Assembly (NCBI RefSeq): GCF_030272615.1
Contig: NC_081412.1
Coordinates: forward strand, 696,392,083 to 696,456,082
Direction of reading: 5' to 3'
Source: Cryptomeria japonica
Lineage: Eukaryota; Streptophyta; Pinopsida; Cupressales; Cupressaceae
Length of the DNA: 64,000 nucleotides
The position numbers and the translations under genes were made by a program. Of the stretch, positions 36,187-47,522 are shown piece by piece. Each line of letters starts with the position of its first letter. Within the stretch, counting starts at the first letter, position 1. Under the pieces are notes generated by a model. The model ran no database searches. It was not told where the DNA came from and was given only the letters and a program-made list of their open reading frames with translations.

Positions 36187-37203
36187 TTATTTTGAAAATT
36201 CTTGCTTTATTTCGTTTACTTTTTCTTTTCCCTTCTCATTAGATCCTTTATTGTTCTTCGGTATAGTCTTGCTTCTACAAAATTTTGCAATATGCCCACT
36301 CTTGTTACATGCATAACAAGTTACATTATTCCTCTGAATAGCCTTTCCATATCCTTGACCAGTTTGTGTTTTGTATTGATTAGATAAATGTCCAAATCTA
36401 CCACAAACATAGCATTTCACATTCATTCTGCAATTTTCTGAGTTATGACCAACTTTATTACATTTGGAACATTGACCGGTGGGTAAATTTGTATTCTAAT
36501 TATTTTTAAATCTGCACTGATTTGCTCTATGACCAAATTTGTTGCAATTAAAACATTTCCCATTAAATTTATAAGCATTAGGTTGTCTTACCGGTTTGTT
36601 GTGATCTTGATTGTTTGCAGTCCTGGAACTTTCTCCGTGTTCAAATTCAAGTCCAATTGTATCTCCATCAGGTTTTTGCCTTTTCAGCATGTCATCAAGC
36701 CTCTCTGAACTTTTCTTGAATTTGTCTTTGTGTTCATTTGCAGTGATCAACTCATTTTCTAGAATGCCAACTTGTCTCCTAAGCTCCTCTTTATCATGTT
36801 GCATGTGAATCAGATCTATCTTTAGCATATCATTTTCATGACAAAGTCTCAAATTTTCATTTGCTCCATCATTAAGTCTCCTAGTCAAGTCTTCTTCATT
36901 CTTGTTCCTATCTGAAATATCCTTGCATAGCCTCATGGTTAAATTTTGTATTTCATTCTTCATGTTAGTGTTCTCTTGCCTCGGCTTCTCTGCAATATCC
37001 CTAAGAGTTTCCTTTTCATAATCATGTTTCTGCATTTGCTCATGAAGTTCCTTCCTCTTGTTTTGTGCTATAACCAAGTTCTCCTGAAGTCCTTTGATGA
37101 ATTCCTAGGTAGTCCTCAGATCATCTTCAAATTTTATATTCTTCAATTTTTCTACATCAAAATCTTCAAGAGATCCTTCCAATTGTTTTCTCTCACTCTC
37201 CAT
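36187..37203 (-). pseudogene. Y gag with four CCHC zinc knuckles
   Basis: A single frame from MESERKQLEG at 37203 to 36187, broken only by TAG stops at 37102-37104 and 36493-36495, both where Gln fits. The first half is coiled coil (about residues 30-150). Knuckles follow: CFNCNKFGHRANQC, CSKCNKVGHNSENC, CYVCGRFGHLSNQY (last Cys is Tyr) and CYACNKSGHIAKFC. Four knuckles in a row suggest a nucleic-acid-binding gag. It is the 5'-proximal ORF of Y. Confidence 0.8.
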
Positions 37204-37260
37204 CGGTACCGGTCTCAGAATCTTCCTCAAGTTGTTAGGCTTTTGCAAATAGAGGACCAG

Positions 37261-37272
37261 GCTCTGATACCA
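37261..37272 (-). other. Y primer binding site
   Basis: On the minus strand TGGTATCAGAGC, the usual initiator-Met tRNA PBS of plant Copia elements, two bases after the 5' LTR. Confidence 0.9.
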
Positions 37273-37274
37273 AT

Positions 37275-38111
37275 TGTTAGATGCAATGACAGACCCAAAG
37301 ACACTGAGAGGGGGGGGTAAATCAGTGTCTAACCGGTTAATGGAATATTTGAACATATTTATAACTTTGCAACCCAAATTAATGCACCAGTAAACAAGTA
37401 ATAATGCAGCAAAGAGAAATAATAGAGACAGCATAAATCCACACCATAACACAAGATATTTTGGCGAGGAAACCTGGTAAGTGAAAAAGCTCAGTGGGAT
37501 TTGTGACCCACAATATTTACTCACTAGCCAATATGAATAAATATTACTTACAATAGGGGCCTGCACATGCAGGAAGGCCAACAGCCTAGAGCGCACTACT
37601 AAATGAAAGAGTCTTACTGACTACAAAATGGATAATTAAATCCAAGACAATGTACTACTCAAAATAGCATCTGCAATGCTTGATTCAGTACCGGTTCAAG
37701 CTCAGTCAAAAACCTTAACCAAAAACCTATCGGCGAATGATATTCGCTCACATAACCTATCTTCTATGATTTATTACATAATCGCCTTTCTTCTATTCTA
37801 TATGTTTTCTCATATCAAAATGACCTATAAGATCTCATACATGTATGAGTCTTTACAATACATCATGTCGACTTACAGATAATTAATTACATTACATTAC
37901 AATTCATATAAACAAGACTTGTCTTATATCGGCCTGAGTGTCGATATGCTTTATTGCCAGTGTAAACTAGATGTCGATGAATGAACTTGTTATTTCTGTC
38001 GGTGCCGGTAGATGATGTTTGCATTGCTGGTGAACCTATAGAATCTTGTTACCGGTTGGTTGCCATCAATGACAACATCAACCTTTCTCATGTGAGTGTA
38101 CAATGCCAACA
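37275..38111 (-). repeat. Y 5' LTR
   Basis: Minus-strand TGTTGGCATT to GCATCTAACA, 837 bases. Matches 30685-31522. Confidence 0.92.
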
Positions 38112-39620
38112 AGTTTCACCTACCATGAGTATAATTGTGACTAGCCAGATTAACAACTTCAAAACTTAACACAAGAAGCAATACTAAATTGATGGATACG
38201 AAAAACAAGGGCACTAATTGCTGCAAGTGAAGGATAAAGGTACTTAATTATGTGCACTATCTAATGGAGATCAAAATGAAAAAGGAATACTAGTATACTT
38301 CAAACAAAAGCATGAGGCTTTTGGATCTATGTCGTATTCCCAACAGAGTTGCCAAAAAACTATTGGTTGAAAATTTTGTAAAATAGGTGAATTTATAAAA
38401 TTATAGTTTCAATCACAACACATGGGATTTAATCCCTCCTATTATTCTAAGGGGAGACTCCCCCTTTAACTTTCTACTCTATTCAATTAAAATACAATAC
38501 AACCTTTGATTTATATTCTAAGCCAGGGCGGTACATCATCTTATCTTATTTCTTCAAGATAGATGTTATTCTTTTCCTCTTACTTTAGGAAAGAATTTAC
38601 AACATAGAGTAGTGATGATTCTTACAAATTAACTCAGAATGCAAGAATGAGTAAAATATAAATAAGGAAAGAAGCAAACTCTCTATGAAGGCCTAAAGTC
38701 CTTTGTTGCTTCTTTGGGATGGGAAAGAGTGCTTAAGCTCAAAGTCTTAAAAAAGAAAAGTCTCTATGAAGGCCTAAAGTCCTCTATTTCTTCTCTGGGA
38801 TGGGAAAGAGTGCTTAAGCTCAAAGTCTTAAAATCACTGCCCTCCTATCAACCTTTCTTCAAATAAATTTTTTTTTTTTGTAACCCAAGGTATTAGTACA
38901 AAAACAAAAATAAAACACAAAGTCTTTATCTTGATTTCTTATCATAATTCTTTGATAATATTTTTCTAAAAATAATGAAAAGAGCTCAAAGTCTTCAAAT
39001 CACAATTTTCCTTTTCCAAGATAACACAATTAAGTGCAAAGTCTTAAAAGCATTACCTTAATATATCTCTACTATCTTTATCTTAAAAATATCAATTTCA
39101 AGCACAAAGTCTTCACAATGATATGATATTCTCCAATTCCTATTTTTACTAACAATAGTTTAAATGTGACTCAAGTTCACAAATTAACAATTGTCTCTAT
39201 ACCTCAACAATATTATCCCAACATGCCTTTACTTGATCAACATAAGAAATTATAATGAAAATGACATAAGAACACTCTCACCATAAAATGCCAATGAATC
39301 CAACACAAAGTCTGGATGCCAAAGCTTTCTTCTTATTTCATCAATTTTGTAAAATCACAAAAGGAACACAAAGTTTTACTTTTTTGCTCTTCACTTCAAC
39401 GGAGTTTTCGCATATAGATTAAAGATAATATATCCTTATTACAATGAGAAACCTCATATATATAGAGGAGAGGTGCAACATGAAACTAGGAAAACACTGA
39501 CTAATTCAACGAAGTGTTCTAATTGACTTGGGACTCATGCATTGCCTAAGTGTTAAAACTAAATACAAAATTGACTCTTCAGGTGTCAATGTCTTAATCA
39601 GAAATTTATCTACATTGAAA
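38112..39620 (-). other. probable T2 leader and 5' LTR region
   Basis: No gene. On the minus strand a PBS-like TGGCAACTCTG lies at 38354-38344, so the sequence to its right (about 38360-39600) is likely the T2 5' LTR and that to its left the leader to gag. It includes an 81-bp tandem duplication and a recurring CAAAGTCTT word, both listed separately. LTR ends were not fixed. Confidence 0.45.
38680..38833 (+). repeat. 81-bp tandem duplication
   Basis: TCTCTATGAAGGCCTAAAGT begins copies at 38680 and 38761; both end GAGTGCTTAAGCTCAAAGTC. Confidence 0.92.
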
Positions 39621-39624
39621 ATTA

Positions 39625-42600
39625 CTAAGTATCATAAGACACTCCATTTCGATCCTGCTTCATGAATTCCTCAAACTTTTTCAAAATGACTTTCATTTGT
39701 TCCTAATCAGGTCCTTTAGTGTCACTTGTGATGACCTTGACCTGAGTAATAGAATCTCTGAGGCTCATGTAGCATTTCTTATACTTCTTCAGAAGCGAGG
39801 CTAGATCATCCAGGTTTACTTGGATATCAATCAACTTATCAATTTAGGATAATGAGAAAGCTTCCTTGTCAACCTCTTCACCAATTAGCAGACTGAAATC
39901 CTTGATGATGGCATCTTCATGAAGGGGCTTCTGGTTCTCATCAAGGAAAGTGTAAGGAACAGATGAAATATTTTCGATGATGTATTTTCCTTTATCATTA
40001 CATTTTTATGTGCTTTCCTCAAATCTTTGATAAGCACCTCAAGTGTGTTCATCTGAGTTCTAGTATTTCCCATTGCTCAATGTACATCTACCTTGAAGGG
40101 ATCACTCCATTATCAACTAGAACATATAACTGGAAATCTTCTAACTTCAACCAAGAGTCAAAGTCCTTCTCATGCATTTCTAATTCATTTTAAAATAAAT
40201 TCAAAGTCTTATCAATTTCAACCTTTATCTCCTCCAATTTATTGACAAGAGTAACTATTGAACATAAGAGATGAGTTCCCTGGCTCAACAATCTATCCAT
40301 CCATTCGCCCATTGTTCTCCCGCAAGAATTTACCTATTCAGCTTGTTTAACAACTTGCTCATCCATGAAAGAAGTTACTTGTGATGACTTAGTAATATTG
40401 ATCAAAACCTCTGTGAGTTGATCAACCTATTTCTTTAACTTATCTTTCTTCACCTTCTCTTCATTGAACATTGCCACAAGATGTTGGAAAGAAGTGTGAG
40501 CATCCTCAACTGCACCTTCATTTGTTTGTTTTCCGAAATCAATTCTTCTAATGACATAATTAGTAGGCTACACTCTATCAAGATCTGTATCTGGAGGGGG
40601 AATAGCCATCTCCAAATATGTGTTCTTTGATTCATCTACTTTCACCCTAGATAGAGTTTTAGCCTTTTTCTTACCCTTGGGTTTAATAGGCATCAATTGA
40701 TTAAAATCAGAATCATTTGGATATATGACCTACTTTTTCTTTTTGGGAATGTTTGACACTAACCAAGGTGGTAATGATGAATCTTTATCTACTCCAACAG
40801 TCAAAAGATGTGTAGCCAATTCCTAGGATTGAATACTATTAGTAACGATAGCTAAAGAGAAAGTAACAATGGCGGGTGTATTTGAGATGGTAGAAACCTA
40901 TAGACGAACTTGGGTTTCTGACATGAAACTTCAAAATCTTCCAACATGGAAGAAGTAACCTCAAACAAATTATGAAGGAAAATAGTATCAAGATTATCAT
41001 GAGGTGTGTCAAGGGTTGATTCACTAGTGGGAGTGGAAGGAATAATATGGATTTGAGGATCTTATGAAGAAAATGACACAGTGGAACTCAAAGGAATGGC
41101 ATTAGTAAAAGAGATTGAAGTAGTACTTGTGATATCACATGATGTAGGAGGAATTCCTTCATGCATTTCTTGAGAATGGGAAGTACTTGGTGTCGTGCTC
41201 TGTGAAATGTACTTGTATCTACAAACATAATGCACTCAATAAATCATTATAAGCAATGGTTAATAAATTGAAACAATGAAGGACAAAACCATAGCTAATC
41301 GACTTATTGCCTCCTAGTAAATGCGAGTATGAAAAATGCTCTCAGATCTGATTATGCATATTCCAGTGACTTGACTACACTTAGATGGAGGATTTGAATG
41401 ATGAAGATGCGTGATCTAGCAAGAATAGCATGATTAAGCTATATGAGTTCATGCTTGATCTAGAAAATGAACTAAGATTAAGATGCAATTAAGGTAAAAT
41501 TGAGCATGATAACATTGTTAAGAATGATAAACTAGAAGCTAGATGCCTATAGTAACAATGCTTGAATGCAAATGAGATGAATCAAATGATATGCAAAAAT
41601 CTTATGAAATTGGGACCCATATTGCTCAAAAATGAGGTCTATTTATAGGATTTCCAAGGCTAGGGGTGAGGTGGCAAGAATCAACAATCAAGATTGATCT
41701 AAAGATATCAATGGTTAAATTGGAGGAGGTTGGCAAAGGGGGTTGGATTAAAGGGAACATCTGTCATCTCTATGGTGACAAGTGTCAAGAGGCTTCTAGA
41801 AGGAATTAGATGAAAGGGAACACTTAGTGACAAGTGTCACAAGGTTCTAGAAGATGTTGGATGAAAGGGGACATGTGGGTAGGTAGAATGGGTTAAGTTT
41901 AGGAATGGTTAGGTTTAGGAGGGGTAGAAGTTAGGAGAATTTGAATTTAAAAATTCAAATAATAAGCTAATTAATTTCAACAACTCATAATTGATTTGTT
42001 TTAATTAATTAAAGGATTTTAGAAGAAATGATTTTGGATGGAGGGAATTAATTAATTTGAATTAATTAATCAGAGGGAATGAAATGACCCTATTAAATAA
42101 ATCCTTAGATTTATTAATAAGTAGATGAAAGGAGAAATTTAATCAAATTGCTTAGTGAATTGAATTAAATTGGGGAGGAGGATTAATTAAATAATTGTTT
42201 ATTTAATTAATTATCTTCAGATCATTTTTAGGTGTATACACTTGGGATTTTAGGTGCTCCCTCCTCATCAAATTCTCCTTCTTTTTGTTTTTTTTCATTT
42301 TCAAGATTATCTTCTTGTTGTTGGTCATCTTCATTTTCTTCTTCATCTCCTTCATCAATATCTTCTTGAGCTTGAGTCTCTTGAGTTGAAGACTCTCCTT
42401 GAATCTTACCTTTTCCAAAAGTGAATTCGAATTTTAGACCTTTAGGAGTCATATGATCCTCTTTATTTTTGGTCCTTAACTTAGAATTCTTTCCTTTAGG
42501 CCCTACAACATACTCTTCAAATGATTCAGTTTGGAAAGGCTTCAGCTGAACACCATGTAGGTTCAACCAAACAGTTGTATTATCAAGAATCTTATAAAAC

Positions 42601-44192
42601 CTATCCCTTATAGAAGTATTCTCTTTTTGGGACCATTGAATGAGAGGCAGAGGTAATCCAGCAACTTTGTTTCTCTCTTATGCAGGATCTAGGATGTCTC
42701 CATCCTATTCAAGATCTTCAGGAACATCTACAAGATCAAAATTTTCAATTTGTTCTACTGTCAGACAATAGTAATCCATTCTCCACACATCCTCTTCATT
42801 CCTACAGTCTACCCATACATCCTCAATTCGATGAATATGTGTGTAGTTCTTATTAATCTTATTCTTCATGCCCCTATAGTCAAAGAACTTTCTAGCTTTG
42901 AAGAATCTCATAGTCACCCTTCTCATTTCTTCCTTCATCGCATGGGCCTTGTAGATGGAATTGATGGAATATCTCTCTATAGTGATGGAGAAATTGAGAC
43001 CTATCTTATGAGCTCCAGATTGGTGCTCATGGATAGATATCATTTGGCAAGCCATCCTCATAAGGATGATCTTATTTGATGGATACCTCAAGAGCATTAA
43101 TGGTTCTCTATCAAAGCATCCAATCCTGATACATGTGAATGTGAGGAATTGTAGGAAAATGCAACCATATTCACTCACCACTTTCCATGCCTTGTCTGAT
43201 ACTCTCTTGTTCTGAAGATCCTTATCAAATAAGCACATATAATGAGAAAAGAAGGCATCATTTACCCTCCTCAAATAGTGCAAACTCTCCTTGAGAGTTA
43301 ACTAAGTGAAGTACTTGTAAATAAGAATTTAACTCTTGTCACCTGTAGCAGATAGACCTAGAAAATGCCTCAATGAGGCAGCTGCATAGACAAGATAAGA
43401 AGTCATATAGAATTTCAAGGTGGTAGGCAGCTTGATCAATTGTTCACATAGAGTATCTACAATTTTCTTACCCTAGTATATCTTCTTCTTATTCTACTTG
43501 ATGATATAAATATATCGATACATCCATTTGTGATATTTTTTGGAAGTTGGAAGGCCTTTTACTCTGCTGAGAAGAGTAATAAGATCATTGACGTCCTGAA
43601 TAAAGTCACTGCGAGGAAGAGATTTAGGTCATCTTGGAATTATAGGCCTGGGGTTGTTTAACCAATTCTCATTCATATTCTTCTTGCATTTCTCTGAGTT
43701 TTTATCAAAATAAGCCACTGTTGATTGCATCTCAATATCAGCATATTGATCTAAAGGTGAACATTTAAAGATTATATCAAAGAAATCCTCACCAAGCTTG
43801 ATGAGTTTCTTCTTTCCATCAGCATCCTTGACTGACCTAGTGGTAAGATCATACCTGTTGGCTAGGGCCAACACAAATTCTGGATTCTGTGGGGACATAG
43901 GAAAGGTCGCCACCAAATGTATTTCACTATTGACTATGGTCTACATTTTATAGGACACTAGTGGTGCTTTCACTCTCTTCAAGAACTCATCGAGATCCAC
44001 ATGGCCAATCTTTGTATCTCTGATATTATCAATATTTGAGGACACAAATGAAGGAGGAAAAACTGGATGAATCTCTTATTTCTTGAACTTCATTATTCTT
44101 TTAGTAGGTGAGGACTCTATCATTTGCAATAAATCAATTGCAACATGAAAGGATCATCATTTGTAATGATTAGTCTTCACAGCAATCTCCAT
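39625..44192 (-). pseudogene. W: large minus-strand ORF of unknown function, split by a solo LTR
   Basis: Begins MEIAVKTNHYK at 44192 and ends near 39625, with several stops and frame changes. Better-kept blocks are 43916-43629, 43283-42705 (LLRYPSNKIILMRMACQM, ARKFFDYRGMKNKINKNY) and 42566-42246, ending in a Glu/Asp-rich tail. After the LTR it resumes at 41190 with a Ser/Thr-rich part and a coiled coil to the end. No known domain. Its order (globular, acidic, Ser/Pro-rich, coiled coil) resembles Y ORF2, so it may be the same kind of element protein, but I see no clear sequence match. Confidence 0.5.
41191..42240 (-). mobile_element. solo LTR in W
   Basis: On the minus strand TGTATACACCTAAAAATGAT to GAGCACGACA, 1050 bases. 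Exact 5-bp target duplication CTTGG at 41186-41190 and 42241-42245. Removing the LTR and one CTTGG rejoins W in frame (APKIPS to TSHSQ). A TATAAATA box is near 41649 (minus strand). Its start resembles the T1 LTR. Confidence 0.93.
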
Positions 44193-44262
44193 TTAAGAAG
44201 ATTAAACCATCAATCAATCACAAATTGAATAAAAATCATGAATTTGTATGTGTGTGTACTAG

Positions 44263-45450
44263 GTGCAAATCAGACTTATAAGTCTAATTTGCACTTCATA
44301 TAAGTGTAAAAACTAAGAGTGGTGTATATCGGGTTTATATCCTTGAAATACATCAAGGAGCAAAAAATATCATGTAGGTGTAATTTGGGGATATACCCCC
44401 AATTTACACATATCAAAATATGTGTGTTGTGCATATCGGATTTAAAACTCTGATCAACATTCTGGAAGATCAAGTGACAAGTGTCGAGCGGGGTTACAAG
44501 TCCAAACGACACCATTTAAAGGAAAGCCAAAAACATGGTGTCAAGCGGGCTTATAAACTTGATCGACACCGATCAAAGAAAGAACCAAATGAGGTGTCAG
44601 GTGGGGTTTCAACCACGAACAACACTGTTCAAAAAGAAAGTGCAAGAAATACTATTGGTGATGGTCAATTTTTAATCCCGACCACCAACAATCACTTCAA
44701 AGAGTATGGTGGGTGTCAGGGTTACAAAATACTTTGCAATGAAAGATGGAGGAAGGGTGGGTTGGGGATATAACCCCGATCACCATCACAGTCATAGGTT
44801 GTGTCAGGGATTCAGGGTAATATCCCCACCCAATACTATCACCAACGATAATAATAAGTTGTGAAGATAGTAGGGATGTGCGCTCACCACATACCATGAA
44901 GCATGTTATGGCGTGTGATGGACATATAGTCCTACCATCCACCATGAAGTATAAAACTTAAAAATATAAATGGATATGGATCGAGTATGTAATCTTGATT
45001 CATACCAAAATTTAACTAGGGCGCGACAATATGAAAATACAAATCGAAATCTTATCAAAACAAAGATTTTGAAAGTAAAATCTTGAAAGGCAGGGCAAAT
45101 AACATACCAGGAATTCTACAAATAGGGCTTCAAAGAAATTAAGCTCTTAACAACTCCATAAAAAATAATAATGGATTATTCAGGCACAAATTAGTAAATA
45201 AATGGGTAAAGAAACCCAATTTAAAACGATCTCTTAAAATCAATAAATGCAAACTTGTGTTTCATTAAGATGTAAATCAGACCTATAGGTCCGATTTGCA
45301 CTTAAATGACCAAAAAGTTGTAAATCGGACCTATAGGTCTAATTAACACTAAAACTAGTTACCAAGGTGTAGAGTCAGGGTTAAAACCCAATTTGACACC
45401 AAGTGATCAAAGATTGGTGCAAAATCGGAGATAAAACCTGACTTTACACC
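44263..45450. repeat. array of about twelve diverged ~32-nt hairpins
   Basis: Separate imperfect palindromes, each with GTG..CAC-type ends and a TATA-like centre: 44263-44294, 44322-44353 (weak), 44378-44409, 44423-44460 (weak), 44481-44512, 44538-44569, 44594-44625, 44655-44688, 44744-44787 (weak), 45271-45300, 45317-45349, 45366-45400 and 45416-45450. Stem sequences differ among units yet still pair. The array lies upstream of W on its coding strand. Confidence 0.82.
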
Positions 45451-45896
45451 AAAACAAGGAAATTAACTTCTAAGTTAAAATTTTGAAATTTTAACTTAGT
45501 GAGAGAATTTCAACATTTAATATCAAGTATTGAAAGACAAATGAGACAACCAAAATGCCTCATTTACTTGACTTGAAAGAAAAAAGACAAATTATGAAAA
45601 ATTCGTAGGGGTTATCTTGTTTTTATGCAAAATAAAAATGAGGACAATAGGACAAAGCCCCATGTGAGGAAAAATTCCCCCCCCCCCCCCAAGAGAGAAG
45701 AAGAGAGACCAAGTAGCTCCCCCCTCAACATAGAATGTGCATCAATGGTAGAAGCTTGAAACTGAATGAAGATGCACCATAATCAATGAACAACATTCCT
45801 CCCCTTATGAAGAAACAAAACCAAAGGTGTATACATGAAGTATCCCCAATCATGAAAGGAAAATAAAGGAATAAAACACAAGATGTGTGGGGCCTC
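45451..45896. other. intergenic remnant with C14 tract
   Basis: No gene. A run of 14 C is at 45677-45690, in a purine-rich setting that may be an old LTR boundary. A minus-strand frame at 46030-45725 looks like a read-through shadow. Confidence 0.4.
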
Positions 45897-47191
45897 TTAA
45901 AGTTGCTCAAATGTCCCCGTGTCAATTTTGAAAGTGACCCCTTCCAAATCAGGTGTACCAGGCCACATAGTTGAAAAAGACAATTGAGGATCCAATGAAG
46001 ATGAATGTAGAACATGATCCAAAGAATCAAGTGTCTCCTCTAAAGATAAAGAGACCTCCTCCAAATGTTGTACATAAGGATCCACAATCACATCAAACTC
46101 AAAAGAATGATCATGGAGAGAATGAACAAGAGGGTCAGAGTGCTCCCTCGCAACAACTGAAGAAGGATCATCTTCATCAAAGAGGAGATGAATATCATCA
46201 ATGATGTCTCCCAAATTTGCAATGTAGGACTCCACAAACAAAGCTACAATGTCTATCAAGTATTCATCCCAAGGAACTATATTTGGAAGACAAAATATAT
46301 CATGTTGCACTGAATCACAAGAATCCAAAACATAACCATCATTAGGTACAAGTAGATGTGATATCAATAGGAGGAGATAAAATGCAAGGCTCAAGAACAG
46401 GATTGCATTTTAGAACAGTCAAGTTCAAGTAGCCAAAGTTCTCCTTACTATCAAAATCCACACAATAAGTGTGATCATCATCTAAAGAATCAAACTCATC
46501 AATAGGAACAAAATCTTAAAAAAAGAGTACAATTGAGATGCATGATCCACCACCCCAGTAGCAATAATAACTTTAGTCTTCAAGTGTTTGATGATAACTA
46601 AATTAGGTGTGAACTCCATAGTCTTCCTTGCTACATCATGAGTGATTTGATAGATGTAAAGAAGAATATTTGTCAAGTGGGGTACACACAACATGTCATC
46701 GAAGGTTCCATCCCCAATATCAATAGATCCCTTCCCAATTGCATTCATATATGTATTATTTCCCATCAAAATTAGTGGCATGTTGTAAGGCTCAAATGAA
46801 GAGAACATAGACTACAAAGATGCCATATTATGAGAAGCTCCTGAATATAGAAGCCATCTCCATGAATCATGACTTGTAGTAGCACAAAGAGCTTGTCCTT
46901 TTCCTTTTGACTGTGAAGAAGTGGAAGGAGATGAATCCTTCTTCTTATAAGTGGATGGAAAAACAATGTTGTTCTTCTTGATGATGTTTGTCAACTCATT
47001 AATTTTTTTTTAGTGGAAATGATGCTCATCATGACCAAATTTCTTGCAATATGAACAAGTTGGCCTCTCCTTTTTAGGTGGATTTCCCTTCTTGGAAGAT
47101 GATTAAGTATTGCCTTGTTGGAGAGGATGATTGTGCTTTATCCTATTGTTTCTTTGGTTTGAACTTCTTATGCTTCTTGTTGGAACCCTTT

Positions 47192-47229
47192 CCTTCATTC
47201 CCTTCATTCCCTTCATTCCCTTCATTCCT
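47192..47229 (-). repeat. 9-bp coding minisatellite in U gag
   Basis: About four copies of TTCATTCCC, which on the minus strand encode Gly-Asn-Glu repeats. Confidence 0.85.
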
Positions 47230-47522
47230 TTGATTAGCTGCCAAAGCTTTGAACTTTGAAGACTTGAGAATCCCCATGCTCATCAACTTTTATTGCTCTA
47301 CCATCAATATTTTTGTGAATACATCAAATGATGGCATAGTGAAAGAACTACCCACTATCAAGCATTGGGTTTGGAAGATAGAAACAAATGTCGCATATTC
47401 TAATGGAAGCTTTCCCAACAAATTGTAGACCAACTGTGCATCCTTCTTGTCAATGCTACAATCCTTAAGTTGTGCTCTTAGCTTATTTTCCTTAGTGATA
47501 TATTCTTGGATTGTTTCAAAAT

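Larger units (their letters stand above)
30685..38111 (-). mobile_element. element Y: pol-less Copia-like LTR element
   Basis: Two near-identical direct LTRs (30685-31522 and 37275-38111), PBS and PPT all on the minus strand. The inside encodes gag with zinc knuckles and one other large ORF but no protease, integrase or RT. Flanks are GGTTT and AGTTT, a 5-bp target duplication with one change. It is therefore non-autonomous. A further LTR is nested in it at 32991-33943. Confidence 0.88.

Noticed and set aside
37105-37596. 163-codon minus-strand ORF
   Set aside because: It runs from the Y LTR into the leader and gag start; the N-terminal part is LTR sequence read by chance. Gag more likely starts at 37203.
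30685-38111. Segmental duplication of an 840-bp block
   Set aside because: The two copies are the LTRs of Y: TG/CA ends, PBS, PPT and near-matching 5-bp flanks.
45677-45690. C14 run as a signal
   Set aside because: Homopolymer C tracts also occur in the Z LTR end (near 55027 and 61276); likely slippage in an old LTR.
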